Counted from the first letter of the stretch, positions 35,690 through 46,311 are shown. The stretch is 64,000 bases of DNA from Plantago major (GCA_026545765.1 CM048843.1:88227050-88291049); one strand, 5' to 3'. Notes: a model not told the origin generated them from the letters alone. A program made the numbers and translations.

Positions 35690-36361
35690 ATGGCTTTTAC
35701 AATGTCATGGACTTACACTGCCATACCTGGCTTCTTGACACTTTTGTTACTCTCACCACTGCCTTCGCAATCGTCAGATCCTGATCCTCTTCAGGATTTC
35801 TGCGTCGGTGATTTAGCTGGGAACTTATCAGTGAATGGCTTCCCCTGCAAACTGGCCTCAGACGTAACTTCAGACGATTTCTTTTACGATGGACTTACCC
35901 AGGAGGCGAACACAAGCAATATATTCGGAAGCAGTGTCATGCAAGGTAACGTTCTAGCCTTTCCAGGACTGAACACGCAAGGCATATCCATGAACCGGGT
36001 TGATATTGCTCCTGGTGGGATTAACCCTCCGCACTCACACCCCCGTGCGGCTGAGACAGGGATAGTTGTCAAGGGGACATTGCTCGTTGGTTTTATTACA
36101 ACAGATAATGTGTTTTACTCGAGAAACATGACAGCCGGTCAGATGTTTTTGGTTCCGAGGGGACTCGTGCACTTTCAGCTAAACATCGGTTCAGACCATG
36201 CGCAGATTTTTACGGCTTTTAACAGTCATTTGCCAGGTGCAGCTCTGGTTGCCTTGAATCTGTTTGGTTCAAGCCCTTCTATACCTACTAGTGTACTCAC
36301 CAAATCTTTCCAAGTTGACAGAACTGTTGTTGCTCAAATCAGGTCCAATTTTGGTGGTTGA
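35690..36361 (+). CDS. Germin-like protein, copy 1
   Basis: A single-exon 223-residue cupin protein. The N-terminal hydrophobic segment (about 12-28) is a secretion signal for the cell wall. The mature start SDPDPLQDFC is the germin hallmark; C38 and C53 are placed for the conserved disulphide. Germin box 1 holds the metal ligands H115, H117 and E122 (PPHSHPRAAETG) and box 2 holds H161 (GLVHFQLN), so manganese binding looks intact. Germin-like proteins are extracellular hexamers, some with superoxide dismutase or oxalate oxidase activity. Which applies is not predictable. N-glycosylation sequons are present (for example NLS, NTS, NMT). A TATA-like CTATAAG lies about 60 bp upstream. It differs from copy 2 at residues 14 (G/V), 55 (L/P) and near 207 (Q/L). 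The downstream DNA is interrupted 50 bp after the stop by a Copia insertion. Confidence 0.93.
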   Translation: MAFTMSWTYTAIPGFLTLLLLSPLPSQSSDPDPLQDFCVGDLAGNLSVNGFPCKLASDVTSDDFFYDGLTQEANTSNIFGSSVMQGNVLAFPGLNTQGISMNRVDIAPGGINPPHSHPRAAETGIVVKGTLLVGFITTDNVFYSRNMTAGQMFLVPRGLVHFQLNIGSDHAQIFTAFNSHLPGAALVALNLFGSSPSIPTSVLTKSFQVDRTVVAQIRSNFGG

Positions 36362-36411
36362 TTGAACTGTTATTTTATATTTTCATTTTTTACTTTACTG
36401 AATAAAGAGTG

Positions 36412-36416
36412 GTCAT
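36412..36416. repeat. Target-site duplication of the Copia element (left)
   Basis: GTCAT here and at 41397-41401 flank the element; copy 2 of the duplicated segment has the uninterrupted site at about 48357-48361. Confidence 0.85.
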
Positions 36417-36583
36417 TCAAAGAATGTTTTCCGTGAGGAATTCATTGATAACCATGGAGTATAAATACAAGAGTATAATATAGAGTTTTAAACTAATGCT
36501 ATTCTAACTAAGCTATACTAAACCTACTATGATTAAGATTCTAGATTCTTTAATATTCTAACTAATATTTACATAATTTATCA
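36417..36583 (-). repeat. 3' LTR of the Copia element
   Basis: 167 bp, about 97% identical by eye to 41230-41396. The inner edge ends TATCA. Confidence 0.93.
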
Positions 36584-37204
36584 CACCCCCGCAGTCGAAG
36601 CGGGAGGTTTACGAACACTTAGACTGTCCCGAAAATCTTCAAACAAAACTCTCGGCAGTCCTTTGGTAAATATATCTGCAATCTGATATCGAGAAGGAAC
36701 ATGTAAGACCCGAATGTGACCGCGTGCGACATGTTCTCGAACAAAATGAATATCCATCTCAATATGTTTCGTGCGCTGATGTTAAACTGGATTGACAGAC
36801 AGATAAACTGCACTAATATTATCACAATACACCAACGTAGCCTTGGAAATCGGATTATGCAACTCAAGCAGAAGGTTGCGAAGCCAACACGTCTCGGAAA
36901 CAACATTTGCTACGCCTCGATATTCAAAGACCTTGGATCTAGACATCTTAGGTTGACGTTTGCTGGACCACGAGATCAAGGTATCACCAAGGAACACACA
37001 ATAGCCAGACGTCGAACGACGCGTATCCGGGCAACCTCCCCAATCGGCATCCTTGTAGGAGACAAGAGCCGAAGTCGCCGATGGATACAAATGCAATCCA
37101 AAATCCAAGGTGCCTTAATATATTGAAGTATGCGTTTGAGAGCATGCATATGAATATCACGAGGAGAGTGCATGTGCAAGCAAATTTGTTGCACGACATA
37201 GGAG
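36584..37204 (-). pseudogene. Copia RNase H domain, separated part
   Basis: Minus-strand frames carry ICLHMHSPRD, YKDADWGGCPDTRRSTSGYC, GDTLISWSSKRQ, NVVSETCWLRNLL and LVYCDNISAV, then VLHVPSRYQIADIFTKGLP and a PPASTAGV end. The first block continues the reverse transcriptase frame that stops at 38304, so the intervening CACTA element split one coding region. Confidence 0.9.
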
Positions 37205-37207
37205 ATA

Positions 37208-38303
37208 CACTACAAAAAATTTGGCCTGTAGCGACGGATAGATCCGTCGCTAAGCATCTATCCATCCGCCGGCGGCGGATCGGCGACGGATAGAAAATCC
37301 ACGTCAATTCATGACAGTTGACGACGGATTGACCAATTTTTTTTTTAATTGATAATGGGGCGAATAGATTCTATCCGTCGCATTGCGTAACGGATAGATC
37401 TATCCGTCGCCCCATTTCTATTTTTTAAAAATAAAATCCGTATTCAATTTTATATTCAGATATACGGATTAATTAAATATCAATTTGTATTCAGATACGA
37501 GATATTGATTTGTATTCAGATACGGATTAATTTGTATTAATTTTTATATTAAATCAATTTGTATTAAATGCAGTGCGGTGGTGGTGGGAGGAGAAAGGTG
37601 GTGCGGTGGTGGCAGTGGTGGTGCGGGGGTGGCAGTGGTGGTGGCAGGGTGGTGGTGGTGCGGTGGTGGTGGGAGGAGGAAAGGTGGTGGTGGTGGCAGG
37701 GTGGTGGTGGTGGTGGAGGAGATGGTGGTGGTGGCAGGGTGGTGGTGCGGTGGTGGTGGGAGGAGAGAGGTGGTGGTGGAGATGGTGGTGGTGCGGTGGT
37801 GGGAGGAGAGAGGTGGTGGTGGTGGAGATGGTGGTGGTGCGGTGGTGGTGGGAGGAGAGAGGTGGTGGTGGAGATGGTGGTGGTGCGGTGGTGGTGTGAG
37901 GAGAGAGGTGGTGGTGGTGGAGATGGTGGTGGAGGAGGATGGTGGTGGAGGAGGTGATGGTGGTGGATGGTGGTGGTGGAGGAGAAAGGTGGTGGAAGGA
38001 GAAAGGTGGTGGTGGGAGGAGGAGGAGAGGAGAAATGGAGGAGAAGTGGTGGAGGAGATAAATGGTTTTTTTTTTAGGCTTTTAGCGACGGATAGATCTA
38101 GATCTATCCGTCGCTAAATTTTTTTTTTTTTTTTTTTAAATCTTGGTCAACGCTCTGTAGCGACGGATAAACTTATCCGCTCTGAGCGACAGATAAGTTT
38201 ATCCGCCAAACAGGCGATGGATAGAATCCGTCGCCCCGTTTGGCGATCCGTCGCTTTTATCCGTCGCCCCTTTCCGTCCCGTTACAGCAGAATTCTTGTA
38301 GGG
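37208..38303. mobile_element. CACTA-type non-autonomous transposon nested in the Copia element
   Basis: Left terminus CACTACAAAAAATT and right terminus GAATTCTTGTAGGG are inverted with few mismatches, and the bases ATA flank both sides (37205-37207, 38304-38306), the 3-bp duplication usual for CACTA elements. The subterminal regions repeat GCGACGGATAGATC and its complement many times on both sides, a typical transposase-binding array. The centre is a GGT-rich array. No transposase gene. It lies in the Copia reverse transcriptase/RNase H coding region. Confidence 0.88.
37568..38060 (+). repeat. GGT/GGA-rich minisatellite inside the CACTA element
   Basis: About 490 bp of imperfect repeats of units such as GGTGGTGGTGGAGATGGT and GGAGGAGAGAGG. 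All three plus frames stay open for 100-180 codons only because the repeat lacks stops; the W/G/V/R-rich products are not credible proteins. Confidence 0.9.
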
Positions 38304-38306
38304 ATA

Positions 38307-39178
38307 TTGGGCCTGGTAAACGTCAAATACTGAAGAGCACCTGCGAAACGGCGATAATGAGTCGGATCAGCAAACAATGCACCCGAGGTACTACGCGTCT
38401 TGGGTTGCGTGTCAATCGGCGTCAAGGAGGGCTTACATGAGGACATGCCAGCTCGATCAATAATTTCCTCAGCATACTTGCGTTGTGATAAGAACATACC
38501 ATCTTTATGACGAGTAACCACAATACCGAGAAAATAATTCAAAGGACCAAGATCTTTCATTGCAAACTCCGAGGCAAGCAGATTCATAATAGAACATCGT
38601 AGTGAGTCGGAGGAAGCAGTGAGAATAATGTCATCAACATATAGTAATATGTATGCCATATCTGAACCCTGCCGGTATATGAATAAAGATGTATCACATT
38701 TGCTGTTCACAAAACCAAGAGAGGAGACATAATCTGCAAATCGCTTGTACCATGCCCGGGGAGCCTGCTTAAGACCATACAATGATTTGCGAAGTAGACA
38801 AGCATAATCTGGATGAATCAGATCTCGAAAACCCATAGGCTGATGCATATACATAGTCTCCTTGAGTTCTCCGTGTAAGAAGGCGTTTTTGACATCCAAT
38901 TGATGAATCGGCCACTGCCTGGATAAAGAAAGACTTAGAACTGTACGTATCGTAGCCGGTTTCACCATAGGACTAAACGTCTCACCACAATCAATGCCCA
39001 CCTGTTGAGTTTTACCATCACCTACAAGACGAGCTTTATGCCTCTCAAATTCACCATTAGATTTCACCTTATGAGCAAATATCCACATAGAACGAATAAC
39101 ATTGACATTAGGTGGACGGGGTACTAAATCCCACGTCTTATTTTTAATAAGAGCATCAAATTCATCTTCCATAGCCAT
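38307..39178 (-). pseudogene. Copia reverse transcriptase
   Basis: Contains EDEFDALIKNKTWDLVPRP, KARLVGDGKTQQVGIDCGET, LDVKNAFLHGELKE, YGLKQAPRAWYKRF, LLYVDDIILTA (the YVDD catalytic motif) and MKDLGPLNYFLGIVV. The frame runs into the CACTA element. Upstream (39124-39393) another frame holds the integrase-RT linker, so a shift separates it from integrase. Confidence 0.92.
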
Positions 39179-39513
39179 TTTCCAATTTGGGTCCCTAAGA
39201 GCGGAAACTGAATTACGAGGTATATAGGTGACTTCGTAACAGTGGCGAGATTTACAAAATCCGGGCCATAGAATTTGGGATTGGGAATGCGGGCGCGACT
39301 GGAACGAATCGGTGGGTCGATTGCCGGTGCGGCCGGTTGTGGTGAGGGACTTTGTGGTGAAAGCTGGACAGGTATGGGGGTAATATGACCCAATCGAGAG
39401 GAATGGGTGGAAGAAGATCGAGCTGGGGTGGCCGGCGTATGGTGGACCGCCGGTCCCGAGTTGGCCGAAAGCGGGGAAGGTACTGAATCGGCTAGGGTTG
39501 GCGGTTTAGTAAC

Positions 39514-40950
39514 CTATGGCAAATTCTGTATCACAAACGGGGTAATCACATTGTCTAGGGAACCATAGGGCAAGGGTTGCGGTTTAATTTGGGAGGAGAA
39601 GGGGAAATTATTTTCATAAAAAACAACGTGGCGAGAAATAGTTATCTTATGAGTCGATAAATCATAGCATTTGAATCCATGATGGTTCTCCGGATATCCC
39701 AAAAACACACAAGGCGTAGACCTAGGTTGAAGCTTGTGAATGGTAGTGGATTGTATGAGGGGATAACATAAGCACCCAAACACCCGAAGATGGGAGTATG
39801 ATGGTTTGCGTTGATACAAGATTTGAAGGGGAGAGGCATGGTTTAGGATCTTGCTTGGTAAAATGTTAAGAAGATAAGTTGCCATACTTAACGCATGATG
39901 CCAAAAAGATTGGGGTAGGGAGGCATGAATGAGTAAAGTCCTAATGATATTATTGATAGACTGGATTTTTCTTTCGGCTTTACCGTTTTGCGAAGAAGTA
40001 TGGGGGCATGAAAGACGGAAAGACATCCCATTACTTTCGCAAAAACTCTTGAATTGGCCATTATCATATTCCCTCCCATTGTCACATTGGATATTCTTAA
40101 TATGTCTCTCAAATTGGTTAAGTATATGCGCACGAAGGATAGAGAATTTTGCATAAACATCTGATTTCCTAGCTAAGGGAAAAGTCCACAAAAAGTTTGA
40201 GAAATCATCCAAGAAAAGAACATAATAACGATAACCCAATGAGCTTAACACAGGAGAGGTCCACAAGTCACTGTGAATAATATCAAAAGGTAACATTGTT
40301 TGAGACATAGAAGCATCAAAAGGCAACTTTATGTGTTTACCAAGAATGCAAGAACGACAAATACCGGAAAGACTAGATTTAGCAGAAGGAATGCTATTAT
40401 TCTGTCGTAGGTAACTTAAAACAGAGTTTCCCGGATGTCCTAAACGATCATGCCAGAGGGAAGACGCCAAAGTCGTGAAGGCTGAAGGCGTGGGGAAGGA
40501 GTAGTTGGTGGTAGTAAGAGGATAAAGGTCCCCCTGGCAATTACATCTCATGATTGCCATCCCCGTTTGAAAATCCTTTACATAAAACCCATTAGGATCG
40601 AATTCAACAGACACAGAATTATCAGTTGTGAATTTGCGTACAGAAATTAAATTCTTAACGAGTCTAGGAGCGTGTAGCACATTCTGTAAGGATAAGGGAG
40701 GGTTCGGAGGAGGAGGTAAACGAGAATGACCATAACCACGAATTGGAATAGACTGACCATTACCGACCATAATACCCTTATTTTGATTTCTCAAATTAAA
40801 ATAAGACGAGACATTACCTGGCGAAGATGTCATATGAGAAGATGCACCAGTATCCATGTACCAATTCGGATCAGCACAGCGCAGTCCGAGGAAAATGGAG
40901 TTTCCCGTGGATTCAGCCGTTGGATCGTCACGAATTTTTGACACCATCAA
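39514..40950 (-). CDS. Copia protease-integrase polyprotein segment
   Basis: A 478-residue open frame: aspartic protease motif WYMDTGASSHM (residues 31-41), the GAG-pre-integrase zinc-binding region (LWHDRLGHPG...CRSCILGK), then the integrase core with DIIHSDLW, YYVLFLDDFSNFLW, QCDNGREY and SSQNGKAERK (DDE catalytic triad visible). It ends before the reverse transcriptase, which is in another frame. The start methionine is not a natural gag-pol start, as gag is missing upstream. Integrase in such elements inserts the cDNA copy into the genome. Confidence 0.92.
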   Translation of the reverse strand: MMVSKIRDDPTAESTGNSIFLGLRCADPNWYMDTGASSHMTSSPGNVSSYFNLRNQNKGIMVGNGQSIPIRGYGHSRLPPPPNPPLSLQNVLHAPRLVKNLISVRKFTTDNSVSVEFDPNGFYVKDFQTGMAIMRCNCQGDLYPLTTTNYSFPTPSAFTTLASSLWHDRLGHPGNSVLSYLRQNNSIPSAKSSLSGICRSCILGKHIKLPFDASMSQTMLPFDIIHSDLWTSPVLSSLGYRYYVLFLDDFSNFLWTFPLARKSDVYAKFSILRAHILNQFERHIKNIQCDNGREYDNGQFKSFCESNGMSFRLSCPHTSSQNGKAERKIQSINNIIRTLLIHASLPQSFWHHALSMATYLLNILPSKILNHASPLQILYQRKPSYSHLRVFGCLCYPLIQSTTIHKLQPRSTPCVFLGYPENHHGFKCYDLSTHKITISRHVVFYENNFPFSSQIKPQPLPYGSLDNVITPFVIQNLP

Positions 40951-41229
40951 GATAACGTGTTGAACTCCAATCCGAACGGTGGAGATCGGAATCTAATCAG
41001 GTTTGATAGGTCAAATTGCGTTCGCCGTGAAGCAGCAGATTGCTGAAAACTATGAGCCGATTTGGGGAAGGACAAAGGATCGAAGACGATCGATTGGACA
41101 GAAAAGGGATGGTTGATTTGCAGGAGTATATCGAACGTGAGGTTCTATATATTGGAGAATATATCGAACATAAGGTTCTGTATACGGGAGTACTGCAGCG
41201 GAAGATAGTCAGAAACTAACTTGATACCA

Positions 41230-41396
41230 TGAAAGAATGTTTTCCGTGAGGAATTCATTGATAACCATGGGGTATAAATACAAGAGTATAATATAGAGTT
41301 TTAGACTAATGCTATTCTAACTAAGCTATACTAAACCTACTATGATTAAGATTCTAGATTCTTTAAAATTCTAACTAATATTTACATAATCTATCA
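41230..41396 (-). repeat. 5' LTR of the Copia element
   Basis: Begins TGAAAGAATG and ends CTATCA on the + strand. The primer binding site lies just left, at about 41216-41229. Confidence 0.93.
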
Positions 41397-41401
41397 GTCA
41401 T

Positions 41402-42123
41402 GATCCTCTTGTTTATTATGTACTTTGAATTCAAGCCTTTTCACATATATATACTGTCCAGTTTTGGTTGGAGATGAAAAAGATTACATTTGTTAGTATC
41501 ATTGATCAATTTTTTATTATTTGTCATGATCCATATTTTTAGTAAAACTATGATGGATACTTTGCGAGGGATCGTCAATCGAAAAGACCTGATCAGACAT
41601 CGCATTTTCAATCACAAATATCGAATGATAATGGAGCTTCATATGGTCAATTCCTTTGGTTCAATTCATCACCATCAACCTTGACAAACACACAATCTTA
41701 GTCGCATGGAGCGAATTCGGGAGCAAGATTGGGAAAGGTGTCAAAAATCCAATAAACTCTCAGTTTAGCGAATTCAATACGGCATCGAAAATTCGATAAA
41801 ATTCACAGTAAAGTGAGAGCAGGAATGCCATAGAACATAACAAAATAGAGCTCCTGTACATATGCACATAATGAATTTCGATATTTCAAATATGACAAAC
41901 AACCAAAAACAAAAGAAAATGTAAACCTAACAATTTCCATGCAAATTAATGTGCGGTTCTTCCTATGTATATTGTTTGGCATCACCTGAGAATAAGTTGT
42001 CCTGACCTGTACCAGTAGCTAGTAATGGCACTGCCTCTATCATTAACATCTTGAACTAATTCAAGCTCAATCCATTTTCACAAACTTGTCACACAGAGCA
42101 GCAAGCATAAGCAAACATCCACT
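41402..42123. other. Duplicated upstream region of cellulose synthase (copy 1)
   Basis: Matches 48362-49059, the presumed promoter and germin-cellulose synthase spacer of copy 2, with small indels. No gene. Confidence 0.85.
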
Positions 42124-42374
42124 ATGGAGGTGAATGCTGGACTATTCACCGGTTCGTACAAGGAGAACGAGTTCTTATTCATCTCGTCCCATAGAGAAAT
42201 CTTGGTACGTATATATTCCACTATATTACAATACATTAATTATTCCTCGCTCCCCAGGAAGAGACGAGGGAGGAGCTGCAGACGATAGGCGTCGGAACAT
42301 GCCAGATATGTGCAGATGATGTTGGACTGGGTGCGAATGGGGAGCTGTACTTTGTTGCGTGTAATGAGTGCGGT
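42124..42374 (+). pseudogene. Cellulose synthase A 5' fragment (exon 1 and part of exon 2)
   Basis: Exon 1 (42124-42204) and the first part of exon 2 (42258-42374) duplicate those of the full gene at 49060 on. Exon 1 is identical; exon 2 has one extra codon (TAC) after GEL and is cut in the middle of the N-terminal zinc finger, after the CNEC pair, where the hAT element begins. It cannot encode an enzyme. Confidence 0.93.
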
Positions 42375-43444
42375 CCTCTAGTCCTGGAAATGGTTGGTTA
42401 ATAACTATAACCATTATTTCAATTTTGGTTATAACCATAACCATTTAAATAATAACCATAACCATAATCGGAACCGAAAAAATTACTGACCGGTTCCGGT
42501 TCGATCATGTAATCGCAAAAAACCATGGTTTTAGGTTGTTGATAGGTTTTTCTTAAAATTCATCTTTTTACATTTCACAGCCGTCATTTCAATTTTCACA
42601 TTTTCACTCAGTCACTTTCTTCTCTTCAGTTCAGGGCTTCGCAGACTCCTTCAATTTCACTCCTTCAAAGTTCAAATCGCCATGAAAGTTTGATGGAACT
42701 CGTTATTGGTAGACGCTAGTTGCTGAAACTTGCCAGTCGTCATGAAAAGTTTGCAATTTCGAAGTTCGATCCCAACTCACAGCGGCTTTAATTCCGAGTT
42801 CCGACAGACGCCCATTTTCCTTGTTTTGGTTCTTTCTCTCCTGCTTCTCTTTTTCGGTGAGAAACTGGATTTCTGTTCAATTCCCGGTTCGTCTCCATTT
42901 CGATTTCTTCTTGCTTCTTCAAGGTTTGATTTTTGTTCAATTCCCAGTACGTCTCCATTTCGATTTCGGAAAATGTTGTAGTATGTTGAAGTCTTGAAGA
43001 TAAGCTTAGTGTGATAAAGATTGTTGTTAAGTTGATTTCGTTCTTGATTTCGTAGTAGGCTGTTAAGCTCAAATACTTGCTTTTTCTTTAATTTTGTGAT
43101 GGATTATTTAGTAAGATACGGTTTATGAGCTGGTTTATGAGCTGCTAGGTACTTGCCAAATTCATTTATGGAGCATGGTTGTGGTATTTCAAGGTTTAAC
43201 TTGCTATCAGTTATAGTTTGGTTTTGAAGCAGTAGAGAAGTGTGTTATTGAGATGCAATAATTTATTAGCTTAAATTTTTGTAGGTATTGTGGTGTTTAA
43301 TTGATTATGGGTTGGAGACATAATAAGTAGTAGTTTAGATGTTTTCGTGATCATTTTGTTAGTCCTAATGCTCTTCTTTTTACTTGGTAATTGGTATTCT
43401 ATTTTAATACTATATTATTTTTGTTTGTTTAGGAGTAACACTAC

Positions 43445-45513
43445 ATGTCTACCTCTCAAAGTGAAACAGAACAAACTGCGGAACAACCTCCTAATGTTCC
43501 ACCGCCAACAACAGTGCCAAGACCTAGGACTAAACGCTTGAGGTCAATTGTGTGGGATCATTTTGTGAAGGTAACGGATGGTAATGGGGTTATGACACAT
43601 GCATAGTGTAATCATTGCAAGAAATTGTTTGCTTGGGACAATAGTTGTGGAACTAGCACGCTAAGGAACCATATTAATGGTCCTTGTTCAGTATTTACAC
43701 TCCCGAGTGCTTCCAACACTCCTTATAGGAGCCCTAGAGCAGAGTTCAGATTTGACCAGTTGTCGAGTAGAACAAATTTGGCAATTGCAGTGATCAAGCA
43801 TAATTATCCTTTTAATATTGGAGAGCATGAGTTCTTTGAGCGTTTTTGCATGGGACTTAATCCAAACTTCAAGTTACCATAAAAAAATACCATCAAAGCA
43901 GATGTATTGTGTGTTTTCATTGAGGAAAAAGAGAAGGTCTTTCGTATGTTGGATAATCTGCGTTCCAAGATTGCTTTGACTACTGATATCTGGACATCAG
44001 ATCATTCCAATAAGGCATACTGCTGTCTCACATCCCATTTCATAGATGGTGATTGGGTATTGCAGAAGAAGATCCTTGCATTCAAGTTGCTTGATTACCC
44101 TCACGATGGTCAGAAAATCTTCAGTTTCATTAGAGATCAGATGCTAGAGTGGAACATTGATGGGAAGATTAGCTCGGTTGTTGTGGACAATGCAAGTGCT
44201 AATTCCTCTATGATGACCAAGCTGAAAGAATGGTATTTGGAGCATTCCACCCTTCCATTTGAAGGGGATCTCATGCATGTACGTTGTAGTGGCCATATCT
44301 TGAACTTGGTTGTGCAGGATGGTTTAGCTGTGCTAAGGGAGCTGATTGATGATATACGTCAGAGTGTCAGATACTTGGATCGATCTCCTTTGGCTATGAG
44401 TAAATTTGGCTAGGCAAAGACTCACTGTGGGCTCCAGAACATGAGGTCGGTGGCCATGGATGTGCCCACACGATGGAATTCGACCTTTGAGTTGTGGAGA
44501 CGGTTATACCTCTGAGGGCTGCATTTTTTCGTTTGTACCAGTTGGATACTAGTTATTGTTGGCTACCATCACCTGAATCATGGAATATCTGAGAACATTT
44601 GCTCGTGCCACGAAGCACTTTAGTGGAAGCAAATATCCAACTTCTAACATTTTCTTCCCGGATATGAGTGACATTAAGCTCAAACTAATGGAGTGGGTAG
44701 GAAGTAGCAATGATGACATATCTCAGATGGAGGTTAGGATGAAGGACAAGTTCGACAAATACTGGGATGAGTGTAACTTTGTTTTGGCAATTGCAGTCGT
44801 GTTCAATCCTAGATACAAGATGTATATTGTGAGGTACTTCTACTCGGAGATTTATGGTGTTGATTCAGGCTCTTACATAGTTAGAGTTCAGGAGATGATT
44901 GAGAAGTTGTACTTGCAATATGGTGGACAAGTTGACTCATCGAGCACTAACACTGTTGCTTCAAGTCCTGGTGAAGAATCAAATAATATTCTTAGGTTTA
45001 GCTAATGGTATGCAGCTTCCCACACTTCTTCAGCTTCAAGGTCAGAATTGGATGTATACTTGAATGAGCCTTTACATCCGACTGGTGAACTTGATGTATT
45101 AAACTGGTGGGAGGTAAACAACGTCCGGTTTCCTATCTTGGCGAAGCTTGCACGTGATATATTGGCTATTCCAGCAACTACTGTTGCATCCGAGTCTGCA
45201 TTTAGCTTTGGTGGTCGTGTCATTGATGAGCGACGTTCTAGATTGAGTGCGACATCCGTGGAAGCGTTGATATGTGCCAACGATTGGATTCCCCCAATTA
45301 AGCAAAAAGGTAAATATTCTCAACAAAATTATTTGATATGCTTGTGTCTAACTAGTTATCAAGTGTGCTACATTGGCTAATTATATACTATATACTGGTT
45401 TTTTTGTAGAGCATCGAGAGTGCGTGGAGCATGTGTTGCCCGTATTACCGGATGAGGAAGTGTTTGAAGGGCTTGGACTTGGAGAAGACATGCTTGGAGA
45501 TATCGGCGGTTAG
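43445..45513 (+). pseudogene. hAT transposase (BED zinc finger, RICESLEEPER-like), multiple stops
   Basis: From the ATG at 43445 the frame shows a BED-type zinc finger (WDHFVKV, CNHCKKLF, LRNHI), a stop at 43604-43606 inside it, FERFCMGLNPNF, a stop at 43880-43882, then LTTDIWTSDHSNKAYCCLT, VVVDNASANSSMM, VRCSGHILNLVVQDGL, a stop at 44411, DVPTRWNSTFELWRRL and a stop at 44513. Frame shifts follow. YPTSNIFFPDM and NFVLAIAVVFNPRYKM lie in a second frame. The dimerisation domain is LDVLNWWEVNNVRFPILAKLARDILAIPATTVASESAFSFGGR, seen in blocks such as LNWWEVNN and IPATTVASESAFS. A short terminal exon ends at 45513. The transposase is clearly dead. Confidence 0.92.
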
Positions 45514-46216
45514 ATGCTCTTATTGGTAACTTTACCGACCTTAAGAAATTCTTTCAAGATGGTGTCTTGTTCATGTTGTTGCAATTCTTTCAAGTGTAGT
45601 TGAATCTTGAATTGATTTTAAAATTATGTGTTAGAAGTAATTTTGGGTAGTGTACTTTTGTGTAGTGCTGCTAAAAGATAAGGAACCATGGTCTATCTTT
45701 TAGAAAAATTGCTTCTTTAGATGTTTCTATGTTTTGTGGGACAATCAAGAAAGAAATTAGCTTAAAGGTGTGTTCTTGCAAGAGTTTGAGAAAAATTGCT
45801 TCTTTGGATGTTTCTATGTTCTGGCATAGGTGTGTATCTATTTCTAGTTGAGGATAAAAAGACTAACATTTTACTTATTTTCACTTTTGCTTAATTTCAG
45901 GTGGAGAAAATGAAGAATGGAAGTGGAGCGATAAATGGATAAGAAGCATCATTTTAATTTAGGCCAACCACTTGTGTTAGGTTGTGTTTTGCTTAGAATT
46001 TAATTTCTGCCCATTTTCTTTTTCGTACTAATTTTAAAATTTTGTGCTCGAAAAACAGAATAGTCAAGTTAAAAAAAAAAAAAAAAAAAGATTACGGTTT
46101 TTAACCGTAACCGAAAACCGGACCTGTTATGGTTGCAACCGGTCGGTTGCTGAACGGTTACGGTTAATAACCGTTCAGGAAAAGCTGGTGGTTCTTGGCA
46201 GGTTATGGTTATGGTT
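45514..46216. other. 3' region of the hAT element
   Basis: No coding capacity. The AACCG/GGTTA-rich subterminal repeats start near 46090 after an A tract. Confidence 0.6.
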
Positions 46217-46311
46217 ATTATTCGTATGATTATTATAGTGTACTTTATTTCATTCAAACACTGAGTTTCACTTGTCTTCGTGTTTCCGGTTTGTCAATGA
46301 ATTCACTGAAG

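Larger units (their letters stand above)
36417..41396 (-). mobile_element. Copia LTR retrotransposon, gag-less, split by a CACTA element
   Basis: LTRs of 167 bp (36417-36583 and 41230-41396) differ at five positions. The left LTR begins TC in place of TG on the + strand. The 5-bp duplication GTCAT flanks the element. On the minus strand the primer binding site TGGTATCA follows the 5' LTR, and a G-rich tract (TGCGGGGGTG) precedes the 3' LTR. The body encodes protease, integrase, reverse transcriptase and RNase H in Copia order. Between the primer site and the protease there are only about 280 bp, so gag is missing. Short LTRs and the C-terminal ASTAGV tail suggest the Ale/Retrofit lineage (family knowledge, moderate). 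Frame breaks between integrase and reverse transcriptase make it non-autonomous. Confidence 0.95.
34270..42374 (+). repeat. Tandem duplication, copy 1 (interrupted by a Copia element)
   Basis: From cyclo-ligase intron 5 (34270) through the first germin-like gene to cellulose synthase exon 2 (42374), this matches copy 2 (46217 to about 49336) nearly base for base once the 36417-41401 insertion is removed. Copy 1 carries a 26-bp segment near 41625-41650 absent from copy 2. Confidence 0.95.
42375..46216 (+). mobile_element. hAT transposon at the duplication junction
   Basis: Between the broken cellulose synthase exon and the broken cyclo-ligase intron lie about 3.84 kb with a RICESLEEPER-like hAT transposase gene. 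Both ends are rich in AACCATAACC/GGTTATGGTT repeats in opposite orientation (42405-42470 and 46155-46216), as in hAT subterminal regions. The left edge CTAGTCCTGGAAATGGTTGG resembles plant hAT termini; the right terminal repeat is decayed or partly lost. The two flanks differ (GAGTGCGG and ATTATTCG), so there is no target duplication, as expected if it was a recombination site. Confidence 0.8.

Noticed and set aside
37568-38117. Long plus-strand open frames rich in tryptophan, glycine, valine and arginine
   Set aside because: They exist in all three plus frames at once because the GGT/GGA repeat has no stop codons, and they lie inside a CACTA element within a Copia element. Not genes.
42375-46216. 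hAT element as a simple insertion into an otherwise single-copy gene
   Set aside because: Its two flanks belong to different genes (cellulose synthase exon 2 and cyclo-ligase intron 5), so it marks a rearrangement junction.
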